Source: Sideroxydans lithotrophicus
GTDB lineage: Bacteria > Pseudomonadota > Gammaproteobacteria > Burkholderiales > Sulfuriferulaceae
Direction: 5' to 3'
Length of the DNA stretch: 9,193 nucleotides
NCBI GenBank assembly: GCA_022736605.1
Contig: DZDB01000045.1
Coordinates: forward strand, 1 to 9,193
In this document: positions 1-6,318 of the stretch, piece by piece
Numbering within the stretch: the stretch's first letter is position 1
Layout: each line of letters begins with the position of its first letter
Notes under the pieces: model-generated
What the model saw: only the letters and a program-made list of their open reading frames with translations
What the model was told of the DNA's origin: nothing
The model's database searches: none
Position numbers and translations under genes: made by a program

Positions 1-192
1 AACGCCGACGGCACGCTGACCTACAGCTTCGCCCAGGTGCTCAACACCATGTATCCGTTCTACGGCATCCGGCTGCTGGGTGGCGCGCTGTTCTTCAGCG
101 GCATGCTGATGATGGCCTACAACGTCTGGCGCACGGTGCGTGTCGGGCGCGCGGTGAACGACGCCGCGATTCCAAAACTGGTTCACGCTTGA
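1..192 (+). CDS. ccoN: cbb3-type cytochrome c oxidase subunit I, C-terminal fragment
   Basis: Only the last 63 codons are present; the gene begins upstream of the window. CcoN is the heme-copper catalytic subunit that reduces O2 to water in the cytoplasmic membrane. The fragment is read in frame 1 and ends at TGA 190-192. It shows the last transmembrane helix (about residues 21-42 of the fragment, GIRLLGGALFFSGMLMMAYN) followed by a short basic tail (VWRTVRVGRAVND), as in the CcoN C-terminus. The heme and copper ligands lie upstream and cannot be checked. Identity rests on this tail and on the ccoO gene that starts 11 bases downstream. Confidence 0.9.
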   Translation, partial: NADGTLTYSFAQVLNTMYPFYGIRLLGGALFFSGMLMMAYNVWRTVRVGRAVNDAAIPKLVHA

Positions 193-203
193 GGAGGCCG
201 ATC

Positions 204-809
204 ATGATTTCGCATGAACGTATCGAAAAAAATCTCGGTCTGCTGATCGTGCTGACGGTGCTGATCGTCAGCATCGGCGGGCTGGTGCAGATTGTGCCGC
301 TGTTTTTCCAGACCTCGATGACCACGCCGGTGGCAGGCTTGAAGCCCTACACCGCGCTGCAGCTGGCGGGACGCGACATCTACATCCGCGAAGGCTGCGT
401 CGGCTGCCACTCGCAGATGATCCGCCCATTCCGCGCCGAGACCGAACGCTATGGCCATTATTCAGTCGCGGGTGAATATACCTACGACCGCCCGTTCCTG
501 TGGGGTTCCAAGCGTACCGGGCCGGATCTGCAGCGCGTCGGCGGGCGCTATTCCGACGCCTGGCATGCCGCGCACCTGCTGAATCCGCGCGACGTGGTGC
601 CGGAATCCAACATGCCGGCCTACACCTGGCTCGATCGTCCGCTCCACGATGCGGCGATCCAGCAGAAGATGCGCACGCTGAACTGGGTTGATACCGGCTA
701 TAGCGCGCAGGAAATTAGCGACGCACCTAAAGAACTGGAAGGCAAAACCGAGCTGGAAGCGCTGATTGCCTATCTCCAGGTACTCGGCACCCACGCCCCG
801 AAAAACTGA
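204..809 (+). CDS. ccoO: cbb3-type cytochrome c oxidase subunit II, mono-heme cytochrome c
   Basis: The 201-residue protein is the membrane-anchored monoheme c subunit that passes electrons to CcoN. It has one N-terminal helix (about residues 11-35) and a periplasmic domain with the heme c site C65-V-G-C-H69, followed by SQMIRPF, the CcoO signature. M137 in NMPAY is the likely axial heme ligand. Length fits the family (about 200-205). The start chosen is ATG 204, six bases after a strong GAGGAGG Shine-Dalgarno at 191-197; a TTG five codons upstream overlaps the ccoN stop and would place the Shine-Dalgarno inside the gene. The Shine-Dalgarno itself overlaps the ccoN stop codon, so translation is probably coupled. 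Confidence 0.97.
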   Translation: MISHERIEKNLGLLIVLTVLIVSIGGLVQIVPLFFQTSMTTPVAGLKPYTALQLAGRDIYIREGCVGCHSQMIRPFRAETERYGHYSVAGEYTYDRPFLWGSKRTGPDLQRVGGRYSDAWHAAHLLNPRDVVPESNMPAYTWLDRPLHDAAIQQKMRTLNWVDTGYSAQEISDAPKELEGKTELEALIAYLQVLGTHAPKN

Positions 810-819
810 GGAGCACGTC

Positions 820-990
820 ATGGATAGCGGAACCCTCAGCGGCATCATTACCGCGCTTTTCATCGCTGTTTTCATTGGCATCGTCTGGTGGGCGTTCAGC
901 CGGGGCAACAAGCAGCGGTTTGAGGAAGACGGCCGTTTGCCATTTGAAGAAGACGATGACGCACCGACCAGCAAGGGAGATAAAAAATGA
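820..990 (+). CDS. ccoQ: cbb3-type cytochrome c oxidase small subunit CcoQ
   Basis: This is a 56-residue single-helix membrane protein: a short N-terminus (MDSGTLSG), one hydrophobic helix at about residues 9-26 ending in WW, and a highly charged cytoplasmic tail with acidic clusters (RFEEDGRLPFEEDDD). The pattern RFEEDGRLPFEEDD is a recognisable CcoQ/FixQ tail. CcoQ is known to stabilise the assembled oxidase and the CcoP association; it carries no cofactor. ATG 820 is preceded by GAGGAG (808-813) at six bases, overlapping the ccoO stop. Its own stop TGA overlaps the ccoP start in an ATGA arrangement, a sign of translational coupling. Confidence 0.95.
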   Translation: MDSGTLSGIITALFIAVFIGIVWWAFSRGNKQRFEEDGRLPFEEDDDAPTSKGDKK

Positions 991-1907
991 GCGATTTCAC
1001 CAGCAGCTTCTGGCCCTATTACATTGCTGTGATTACCCTGGTGAGCATCATCGGCACCTGGGTGTTTCTCAGGTCGCAGACCACGCGCAAGCTCGCGCCG
1101 GGTGAAAAGCCCGAGTTGATGGCGCACACCTGGGACGGTGATTTGCAGGATTTCGATAACCCGCTGCCGCGCTGGTGGCTCGGGCTGTTCTACGGCACGC
1201 TGGTATTTGCGTTGGCGTATCTGCTGCTGTGGCCTGGGCTGGGCAGCTATGCCGGGGTGTTGGGCTGGTCGTCCACCGGCGAATACAGCGCCGAAGTGAA
1301 AGCCGCCGAGGCGCAGTTCCAGCCGGTTTACGCCGGGTTCATGAAGCAGGATATCGTTACCGTCGCCGCCAACCCCGAAGCGCGCGCCATCGGCAAAAAT
1401 CTGTTCCTGACCTACTGTTCACAGTGCCACGGTTCGGATGCGGCGGGTGCCAAAGGCTTCCCCAATTTGACTGACCATGACTGGCTCTACGGCGGCGACC
1501 CGGCAACCATCCAGGCCACCATTACCGATGGCCGCAATGGCATGATGCCGGCGCTGGGCGCTGCCATCGGCGTGCAGAAGACCCGCGACGCTGCCAACTA
1601 CGTGCTGTCGCTGTCCGGGCGCAAGCATGACGCAACACGCGCCGCTGCCGGTAAAGCGGTGTTCGCCGAGAACTGCGCCGCATGTCACATGCCCGACGGC
1701 AAGGGCATGCAGGCGATGGGCGCGCCCAACCTGACGGACAAGGTGTGGCTGTATGGTGGCAGCGAGGCGAACATCATCGAGTCCATCACCAAAGGACGCA
1801 ACGGCACGATGCCCGCCATGACGCAGACGCTCGGCACCACGTCGAACAAGGCCGCCAAGCTGCATCTGCTGACGGCGTATGTCTACAGCCTGTCGCAACA
1901 GCCGTAA
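987..1907 (+). CDS. ccoP: cbb3-type cytochrome c oxidase subunit III, di-heme cytochrome c
   Basis: The 306-residue diheme subunit is the electron entry point of the oxidase, accepting electrons from soluble cytochromes c. Two hydrophobic helices are visible (about residues 9-28 and 64-84), so this is the longer two-helix form of CcoP. Between them is WDGDLQDFDNPLPRWW, a conserved CcoP signature. Two cytochrome c domains follow, with heme sites C144-S-Q-C-H148 and C230-A-A-C-H234. Each is followed by a repeated NLTD...WLYGG block (from residues 160 and 248) and a GRNG-MP axial methionine region (M187 and M275 the likely ligands). The start overlaps the ccoQ stop (ATGA), with AAGGGAG just upstream at 974-980. 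No frameshift or missing ligand was seen. Confidence 0.98.
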   Translation: MSDFTSSFWPYYIAVITLVSIIGTWVFLRSQTTRKLAPGEKPELMAHTWDGDLQDFDNPLPRWWLGLFYGTLVFALAYLLLWPGLGSYAGVLGWSSTGEYSAEVKAAEAQFQPVYAGFMKQDIVTVAANPEARAIGKNLFLTYCSQCHGSDAAGAKGFPNLTDHDWLYGGDPATIQATITDGRNGMMPALGAAIGVQKTRDAANYVLSLSGRKHDATRAAAGKAVFAENCAACHMPDGKGMQAMGAPNLTDKVWLYGGSEANIIESITKGRNGTMPAMTQTLGTTSNKAAKLHLLTAYVYSLSQQP

Positions 1908-1943
1908 GGCGCTGGTCATGCGGATTATTCAAGGACGCCTGCG

Positions 1944-3359
1944 GTGAGCCACGACAAACAGCCGCTCGCTGCCGACGCGCCCATCGAGCAACAGCTCTAC
2001 GCCATTCGCCAGGTGATCCAGCCGCGCGCCGTGCACGGCGTGTTCGCCAGCTGGCGCGTGGCGCTGGTGTTGCTGACGCAAGGCTTGTATTACGGTCTGC
2101 CGTGGCTGCAATGGGATAACCGTCAGGCCATTCTGTTCGACCTGGCGGCGCGCAAGTTCTACATTTTCGGCTGGGTATTCTGGCCGCAGGATTTCATTTA
2201 CCTGACCGGCCTGCTGATTCTGGCGGCGCTGTCGCTGTTCCTGTTCACCGCCGTGGCGGGGCGGCTTTGGTGCGGCTACGCCTGCCCGCAAACGGTCTAC
2301 ACCGAAGTCTTCATGTGGGTGGAAAGCTGGCTGGAAGGCGACCACGTCGCGCGCAAGAAACTCGACAAGGCGCCGTGGAGCCTGGCCAAGCTGAAACAGC
2401 GTGGCCTCAAACATGCCGTGTGGTTTGCCATCGCGTTGTGGACCGGCTTTACGTTTGTCGGCTATTTCACGCCGATCCAGACGCTGGCGCTGGAAATTGT
2501 GCGTTTCAGCGTCGGCCCGTGGGAGGGCTTCTGGATCCTGTTCTACGCCTTCGCCACTTGGGGCAACGCCGGCTTCATGCGCGAACAGGTGTGCAAATAC
2601 ATGTGTCCGTATGCGCGTTTCCAGAGCGTGATGTTCGACTCCGACACGCTCACTGTGACCTATGACACGTCGCGCGGCGAACCGCGCGGATCGCGCAGCA
2701 AAAAAGCCGACTATGCAGCACAGGGACTCGGCACCTGCGTCGATTGCAACGTCTGCGTGCAGGTCTGCCCGACCGGCATCGACATCCGCAACGGCCTGCA
2801 ATACGAGTGCATCGGCTGCGCTGCGTGCATCGACGGTTGCGATCAGGTGATGGACAAGATGGGCTATCCGCGTGGACTGATCCGCTACACCACCGAGAAC
2901 GTGGTAAAAGGAAAATATCCGGATACGGGCATCCTCCAGCACATTTTGCGTCCGCGCACGATTATCTATAGCGTGCTGCTGACGCTGATTGCCGGTGCCT
3001 TCGTCTACAGCCTGGCGACCCGCGTGCCGCTGCGCGTCGATGTGGTGCGTGACCGCGTCGCGCTGTCGAAGGAAACCGACGACGGCCTGATTGAAAACGT
3101 CTACCGCCTGCAACTCATCAACAAGGACAGCCAGCCGCACCGCTATCGGATCAGCGCGCAGGGCATCAACGGCTTGCGTGTGCTCAGCGGCACGCCGGAA
3201 ATCAGCGCTGCGGCGCTGCAAACCGTCGAGCTGCCGGTCAGTCTGGTGGCCGACCCGGGTGAACTCAAAGGCCGCTCGATCGAAGTCCGCTTCATCATTC
3301 AGGCGCTGGATGCGCCGCGCATCCAGCAAACCGTCAGCACTAAATTCTTCAACCGGTGA
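1944..3359 (+). CDS. ccoG: cbb3 oxidase assembly protein, polyferredoxin-like membrane protein CcoG
   Basis: The 471-residue CcoG (FixG/RdxA family) is an integral membrane Fe-S protein needed for cbb3 oxidase biogenesis; work on Rhodobacter CcoG indicates Cu(II) reduction for copper insertion. Membrane segments lie near residues 37-55, 84-104, 157-177, 192-207 and 339-357. Two C-x3-C-P pairs are present (C110/C114 and C217/C221). A ferredoxin-like domain carries two 4Fe-4S motifs, C265-x2-C268-x2-C271-x3-C275-P and C289-x2-C292-x2-C295-x3-C299. The last 110 residues form the periplasmic immunoglobulin-like FixG C-terminal domain. The start is GTG 1944, seven bases after AAGGAC; it reads MSHDKQPL and fits the family length. 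The 36-base gap after ccoP is the largest inside this operon and holds no clear terminator. Confidence 0.96.
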   Translation: MSHDKQPLAADAPIEQQLYAIRQVIQPRAVHGVFASWRVALVLLTQGLYYGLPWLQWDNRQAILFDLAARKFYIFGWVFWPQDFIYLTGLLILAALSLFLFTAVAGRLWCGYACPQTVYTEVFMWVESWLEGDHVARKKLDKAPWSLAKLKQRGLKHAVWFAIALWTGFTFVGYFTPIQTLALEIVRFSVGPWEGFWILFYAFATWGNAGFMREQVCKYMCPYARFQSVMFDSDTLTVTYDTSRGEPRGSRSKKADYAAQGLGTCVDCNVCVQVCPTGIDIRNGLQYECIGCAACIDGCDQVMDKMGYPRGLIRYTTENVVKGKYPDTGILQHILRPRTIIYSVLLTLIAGAFVYSLATRVPLRVDVVRDRVALSKETDDGLIENVYRLQLINKDSQPHRYRISAQGINGLRVLSGTPEISAAALQTVELPVSLVADPGELKGRSIEVRFIIQALDAPRIQQTVSTKFFNR

Positions 3360-3364
3360 ACGCC

Positions 3365-3883
3365 ATGATGAACCCTGCACTGCATTCCAAACCCTGGTAT
3401 CGCGAACCCTGGCCGTGGCTGCTGATGAGCCTGCCGCTGACGGCGGTCATCGCCGGAGTCGCCACGGTTGTCATTGCGTTTCAGACGGCAGACGGGCTGG
3501 TGGTGGGCGATTATTACAAGGCCGGGCTGGCGATCAACCAGACGCTGGCGCGCGATGACGTCGCACGCGCCGCGCAGCTGGCGGCGACATTCAAAAGCGA
3601 GGGTGGTGTGCTGATGTTGCGTCTGGACGGGCGTCTGCCGGTCTACCCCAAGCAGCTGTTGTTGACCCTCGCGCATCCCACCCGACAAGGCATGGATCAG
3701 ACGCTCACGCTGCAGCACGCCGGGGGTGGTCGCTACCGGGCGGTCATGCCGGTCATGCCCGCCGGTAAATGGCACGCCCAGCTGGTCGATGCGGCGTCGA
3801 CCTGGCGCCTGTCCGGCGTCGTGCATACGCCCATCAACCAGCCGTTGACGCTATCCAGCGCGCATCCACCCGAGGGAGACTGA
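3365..3883 (+). CDS. ccoH: cbb3 oxidase assembly protein CcoH (FixH family)
   Basis: The 172-residue protein has one N-terminal membrane anchor (about residues 17-39) preceded by PWYREPWPW, the FixH/CcoH hallmark, then a periplasmic domain opening with DGLVVGDYYKAGLAINQ, the most conserved FixH segment. The remainder is beta-rich. CcoH is a single-helix assembly or stability factor of cbb3 oxidase; its exact chemistry is not settled. Possible starts are GTG 3356 (overlapping the ccoG stop), ATG 3365 and ATG 3368. ATG 3365 is preferred because GGTGA (3354-3358) sits six bases upstream, but the choice is uncertain by three codons. The position directly after ccoG supports the call. Confidence 0.93.
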   Translation: MMNPALHSKPWYREPWPWLLMSLPLTAVIAGVATVVIAFQTADGLVVGDYYKAGLAINQTLARDDVARAAQLAATFKSEGGVLMLRLDGRLPVYPKQLLLTLAHPTRQGMDQTLTLQHAGGGRYRAVMPVMPAGKWHAQLVDAASTWRLSGVVHTPINQPLTLSSAHPPEGD

Positions 3884-3884
3884 A

Positions 3885-4022
3885 ATGGACGCTGTACTCA
3901 AGTTGTTGTTCACCAACTGGATCGGCCTGTTGAGCCTGTTTACCATCTTCTTCATCATCGGCATGGGGTTTTTCCTGTCGATCTGGCTCAAGCGCAAGAT
4001 GAACGAACCGGAGGAAAAATAA
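3885..4022 (+). CDS. DUF3149 small membrane protein
   Basis: This 45-residue protein starts one base after the ccoH stop, with GAGGGAG (3872-3878) six bases upstream of ATG 3885. It has a short amphipathic N-terminus (MDAVLKLLFTNWIG), one hydrophobic helix (about residues 13-34, LLSLFTIFFIIGMGFFLSIW) and a charged tail (LKRKMNEPEEK). The LFTNWIGLLSL...MGFFLSIW pattern matches what I know as DUF3149, a family of roughly 45-residue proteins often placed after ccoGH in betaproteobacteria. It is not CcoS, which has a different helix and tail. Its function is unknown; its place in the operon suggests a role in assembly or stability of cbb3 oxidase, which is inference. Confidence 0.85.
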   Translation: MDAVLKLLFTNWIGLLSLFTIFFIIGMGFFLSIWLKRKMNEPEEK

Positions 4023-4043
4023 ATGACCGGGAGTGCGCCATAA
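4023..4043 (+). other. Six-codon mini-ORF between two small genes
   Basis: ATG 4023 directly follows the stop of the DUF3149 gene (TAAATGA). It reads M-T-G-S-A-P and stops at TAA 4041-4043, whose last A is the first base of the next gene's ATG (TAATG). A good Shine-Dalgarno GGAGG (4010-4014) stands eight bases before ATG 4023, whereas the next gene has only GGGAG (4029-4033), nine bases before its ATG. The mini-ORF could pass ribosomes to the 98-residue gene by termination-reinitiation, or be meaningless. A stable peptide product is not claimed. Confidence 0.3.
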
Positions 4044-4339
4044 TGCAGCGTCTGATCCACATTCTGTGGCCGTCGTTCCTGGTGGCCGGGGTAGCCGACA
4101 TCGTCTTCACCAGCCTGTTCGATCCGCTTGAAATCCTGTATCGCGGTGAGCCGCTGATCGAACAGCGCCTGGCTGCCTACACGCTAGGTTTTTTTGTGTT
4201 CTGGCTGCTCGGCATCGCCTCCAGCGCCATGACCTGCTATTTCCAGCGCGGCGCGAACGAAATCAACCACTGCCCACTGCCCGCGCGCCAGCGCCCCGAG
4301 GGCTGCCCCAAGCGCGACGACGGCAGCGGCTGCTGCTGA
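4043..4339 (+). CDS. Unnamed two-helix membrane protein with cysteine-rich tail, last gene of the cco operon
   Basis: This is a 98-residue protein of no known function. The N-terminus IHILWPSFLVAGVADIVFTSLFDP (about residues 5-28) and the stretch AAYTLGFFVFWLLGIASSAMTCYF (about 44-67) are hydrophobic and form two likely membrane helices. FDP and the AYTLGFF-FW-SSA-TC pattern resemble a conserved hypothetical family that I recall beside cco genes in beta- and gammaproteobacteria. After the second helix comes a polar tail of about 30 residues with C77, C88 and a terminal C97-C98 pair, plus C65 at the helix end and H76 next to C77. Such a tail could bind metal or heme, or form disulfides; this is inference. 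It ends six bases before the convergent hemN stop. Confidence 0.75.
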   Translation: MQRLIHILWPSFLVAGVADIVFTSLFDPLEILYRGEPLIEQRLAAYTLGFFVFWLLGIASSAMTCYFQRGANEINHCPLPARQRPEGCPKRDDGSGCC

Positions 4340-4345
4340 AACGCG

Positions 4346-5710
4346 TCAGGCGGTGCGCGAGTAGCGCGGCTGCGACGCGCTTGCGGCCTGCAGGTAGGCG
4401 TCGAAGCACATGCCGATGTTGCGCAGAAACAGACGTCCGGTGGGCGTGACGCTGAGGCGATCGGCTGCAATCTCCACCAGCCCGTCGTCGGCCAGCGGCT
4501 GCAACTGGGCCAGCGCGGCACTGAAATAATCGCTAAAGTCGATGCGCCATTGCGCGCCGAAGGCGGCGAAATCCAGTTCCAGATCGCACATCACGCGGGT
4601 AATCGCGTCGCGCCGGATCTGGTCGTCGCGCGTCAGTTTTACGCCGCGCTCGACGGCAAATCCGGTCGCCGCAACCCGTTCCTGATAACGCTTGAGGTTC
4701 TTTTCGTTCTGCATGTAGACATCGCCAGTCTGGCTGATGCTGGATGCGCCGAACGCCAGAATGTCGCAATCCTTGTGCGTGGTATAGCCCTGAAAATTGC
4801 GCCACAGGGTTTTGTTCTGCTGCGCGCGCACCAGCTCGTCGTCGGGGCGGGCGAAGTGATCGAGGCCGATATTGACGTAGCCCGCTGCGCCCAGCGATTC
4901 GTTGACTGCCTGCTGTAAACCCAGCCGGGTTACCGCATTGGGCAGATCCGCCTGGTGGATCAGATTCTGGTGTTTTTTCAGCCATGGCACGTGCGCGTAG
5001 CCAAACACCGCCAGCCGGTCGGGCGCCCATGCCGTCACCTGTTCCAGCGTGCGATTGAAACTCGCCACGGTCTGCTTCGGCAGTCCCACGATCAGATCCA
5101 GATTGATGCTGGCAAATCCCAACTCGCGCGACCAGTCCAGCACCTGCTGAATCAGCGCTTCGGACTGGATGCGGTTGACCGCCTGCTGCACCGCCGGGTC
5201 CATGTCCTGCACACCGAACGACACGCGGTTGAAACCGGATTCGCGCAGTGCCACCAGATGCGCGCGCGTCAGCTCACGCGGGTCGACTTCGCAACTGATC
5301 TCCGCATCCGCCGTCAGATTGTAGTGACGGCGGGTCATCGCCATCAGGCGGCGAATGTCGTCCGGGTGCAGGTAGGTCGGCGTACCGCCGCCCCAGTGCA
5401 GCTGGCGCACGCTGCGTGCCGGATCTGTCCATTGCGCCGCACGCGCCATTTCCTGATTGAGTGCGGCCAGGTACGGTGCGGCCTTGCTGTAATCGCGCGT
5501 CGCCACCATGTTGCAGCCGCAGTAATAACACAGCGAATCACAGAACGGTATGTGGGCATACAGTGACAGGTCGCGCCCGCCGCTTGGCGCATCGAGCGCC
5601 GCCGCCCAATCGGCTTCGCTGAAACCGGTGTGAAAATACGGCGCCGTTGGATACGAGGTGTAGCGCGGTCCCGCCACGCTGTATTTTTCGAGCAGTTTCT
5701 GTGTGGACAT
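4346..5710 (-). CDS. hemN: Oxygen-independent coproporphyrinogen III dehydrogenase (radical SAM)
   Basis: HemN converts coproporphyrinogen III to protoporphyrinogen IX without O2, using S-adenosylmethionine and a 4Fe-4S cluster in the cytoplasm. The 454-residue length matches true HemN (about 450-460). The N-terminus has RYTSYPTAPYFH, followed by the radical SAM motif C57-x3-C61-x2-C64 and the extra C66 of HemN (CYYCGCN), then GGGTPTYL from residue 107, the SAM-binding region. The C-terminal HemN domain follows, including FQGYTTHKDCDILAFGASSIS. ATG 5710 gives the normal family start. No Shine-Dalgarno is visible before it, so initiation may be weak or regulated. It provides heme under low oxygen, which fits the neighbouring cbb3 oxidase genes. 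Confidence 0.97.
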   Translation of the reverse strand: MSTQKLLEKYSVAGPRYTSYPTAPYFHTGFSEADWAAALDAPSGGRDLSLYAHIPFCDSLCYYCGCNMVATRDYSKAAPYLAALNQEMARAAQWTDPARSVRQLHWGGGTPTYLHPDDIRRLMAMTRRHYNLTADAEISCEVDPRELTRAHLVALRESGFNRVSFGVQDMDPAVQQAVNRIQSEALIQQVLDWSRELGFASINLDLIVGLPKQTVASFNRTLEQVTAWAPDRLAVFGYAHVPWLKKHQNLIHQADLPNAVTRLGLQQAVNESLGAAGYVNIGLDHFARPDDELVRAQQNKTLWRNFQGYTTHKDCDILAFGASSISQTGDVYMQNEKNLKRYQERVAATGFAVERGVKLTRDDQIRRDAITRVMCDLELDFAAFGAQWRIDFSDYFSAALAQLQPLADDGLVEIAADRLSVTPTGRLFLRNIGMCFDAYLQAASASQPRYSRTA

Positions 5711-5727
5711 GGTGTTATGCTATATGT

Positions 5728-5741
5728 GGATAATGTTATCC
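5728..5741. promoter_or_regulatory. Perfect inverted repeat, candidate operator over the hemN start
   Basis: The sequence GGATAA-TG-TTATCC is a perfect 6+6 inverted repeat with a 2-base centre. It lies over the predicted hemN transcription start, a position suited to repression. It is embedded in a near-direct repeat, TGTTATGCTAT (5713-5723) and TGTTATCCTAT (5734-5744), 10 of 11 bases identical and spaced by 21 bp (two helical turns). The natural candidate to bind is the divergently encoded Rrf2 regulator, but no published site of this form is known to me. Confidence 0.45.
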
Positions 5742-5742
5742 T

Positions 5743-5772
5743 ATTTTAAATCCGGCACGCCCATGGCGTCAA
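5743..5772 (-). promoter_or_regulatory. Predicted sigma70 promoter for hemN
   Basis: On the - strand, a -35 box TTGACG (positions 5772-5767) and a -10 box TAAAAT (5748-5743) are separated by 18 bases; each matches the consensus at five of six positions. The start would fall near 5736, giving a leader of about 25 bases before the hemN ATG. The -35 box overlaps a short inverted repeat GGCGT-N7-ACGCC (5765-5781), a possible but weak operator. Confidence 0.55.
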
Positions 5773-5812
5773 GATCACGCCGCTCGCCCAAACATGGATA
5801 TCCGGACAGCTT

Positions 5813-5843
5813 TATATTATATTCAGGCGCATTGCCACGAGGA
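5813..5843 (+). promoter_or_regulatory. AT-rich -10 region and ribosome binding site of the Rrf2 gene
   Basis: TTTATATTATATT (5811-5823) offers several overlapping -10 boxes (TATATT, TATTAT). No good -35 box stands 16-18 bases upstream; that region instead holds a palindrome GGATATCC (5796-5803). GAGGA (5839-5843) lies six bases before ATG 5850 and fixes the gene start. The promoter assignment is tentative; the ribosome binding site is clear. Confidence 0.4.
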
Positions 5844-5849
5844 AAAGCC

Positions 5850-6317
5850 ATGATTCTGTCCCGCACCAGTCAATATGCCGTCCAGGCACTGATTTACATG
5901 GCGACCCAGCCTGCCGATACGCCCGTGCTGAACAAGGATATCGCCGTGCGGCTTGGCGTCCCTGCGCCCTATCTGACCAAAATCCTGCAAAGCATGGTCA
6001 AGGGCAATCTGCTGGTGTCGTTTCGCGGTCGGCTCGGCGGTTTTCAGTTGCGTGAGGGCGGGCGCGACATCAGCCTGATGCAGATCGTGCAGTTGATCGA
6101 AGGCGCGACGTTTGCAGACAACTGTCTGTTGGGTTTGAAAAAATGCAGCGCGGAAACCGCCTGCCCGCTGCATTTTCGCTGGGTGCCGGTGAAAGAAAAG
6201 ATCATCAAGCTGCTGGAAGAAACCACGCTGGGCAAACTCGCCGACGCCGTCAACACGGGAAAATACCGGCTGGCCGATATTCCCGGCAGCCTGTTCGGCG
6301 CGCTGGCCGCCGCCTGA
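5850..6317 (+). CDS. Rrf2-family transcriptional regulator with probable Fe-S cluster
   Basis: The 155-residue protein has the Rrf2 winged-helix N-terminus: MILSRTSQYAVQALIYMA, then KDIAVRLGVPAPYLTKILQSM as helix-turn-helix (about residues 29-49) and the wing FRGRLGGFQL (58-67). A cysteine loop follows, C92-x6-C99-x5-C105-P-L-H108. This places three Cys and a His as in IscR (three Cys plus His107), so a 2Fe-2S or 4Fe-4S cluster is likely. Family members with such loops (IscR, NsrR, RsrR) sense Fe-S status, NO or redox state. The start is ATG 5850 with GAGGA six bases upstream; a GTG at 5703 in frame lies inside hemN and is rejected. It is divergent from hemN, which it may regulate along with itself. 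It is too distinct to name as IscR or NsrR. Confidence 0.92.
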   Translation: MILSRTSQYAVQALIYMATQPADTPVLNKDIAVRLGVPAPYLTKILQSMVKGNLLVSFRGRLGGFQLREGGRDISLMQIVQLIEGATFADNCLLGLKKCSAETACPLHFRWVPVKEKIIKLLEETTLGKLADAVNTGKYRLADIPGSLFGALAAA

Positions 6318-6318
6318 T

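Noticed and set aside
462..1127. 221-codon open frame antisense to ccoO, ccoQ and ccoP
   Set aside because: It spans three real genes and their junctions on the opposite strand and has no coherent protein features.
1929..3380. Long 483-codon open frame antisense to ccoG
   Set aside because: It mirrors the codon pattern of a high-G+C gene; its translation is rich in Arg, His, Gln and Ala and lacks recognisable domains, while ccoG on the other strand is unambiguous.
4955..5566. 203-codon open frame antisense to hemN
   Set aside because: Shadow of hemN with low-complexity Arg/His/Gln composition and no domain.
5765..5781. Inverted repeat GGCGT-N7-ACGCC as a separate operator
   Set aside because: Five-base arms in a G+C-rich context are easily random; kept only as a note with the hemN promoter.
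5703..5849. Upstream GTG extension of the Rrf2 gene
   Set aside because: It would begin inside hemN and run through the promoter spacer; Rrf2 proteins start at the MILS...YA motif, which has its own Shine-Dalgarno.
5711..5849. FNR/ANR-type box in the hemN spacer
   Set aside because: No TTGAT-N4-ATCAA-like sequence is present in the spacer.
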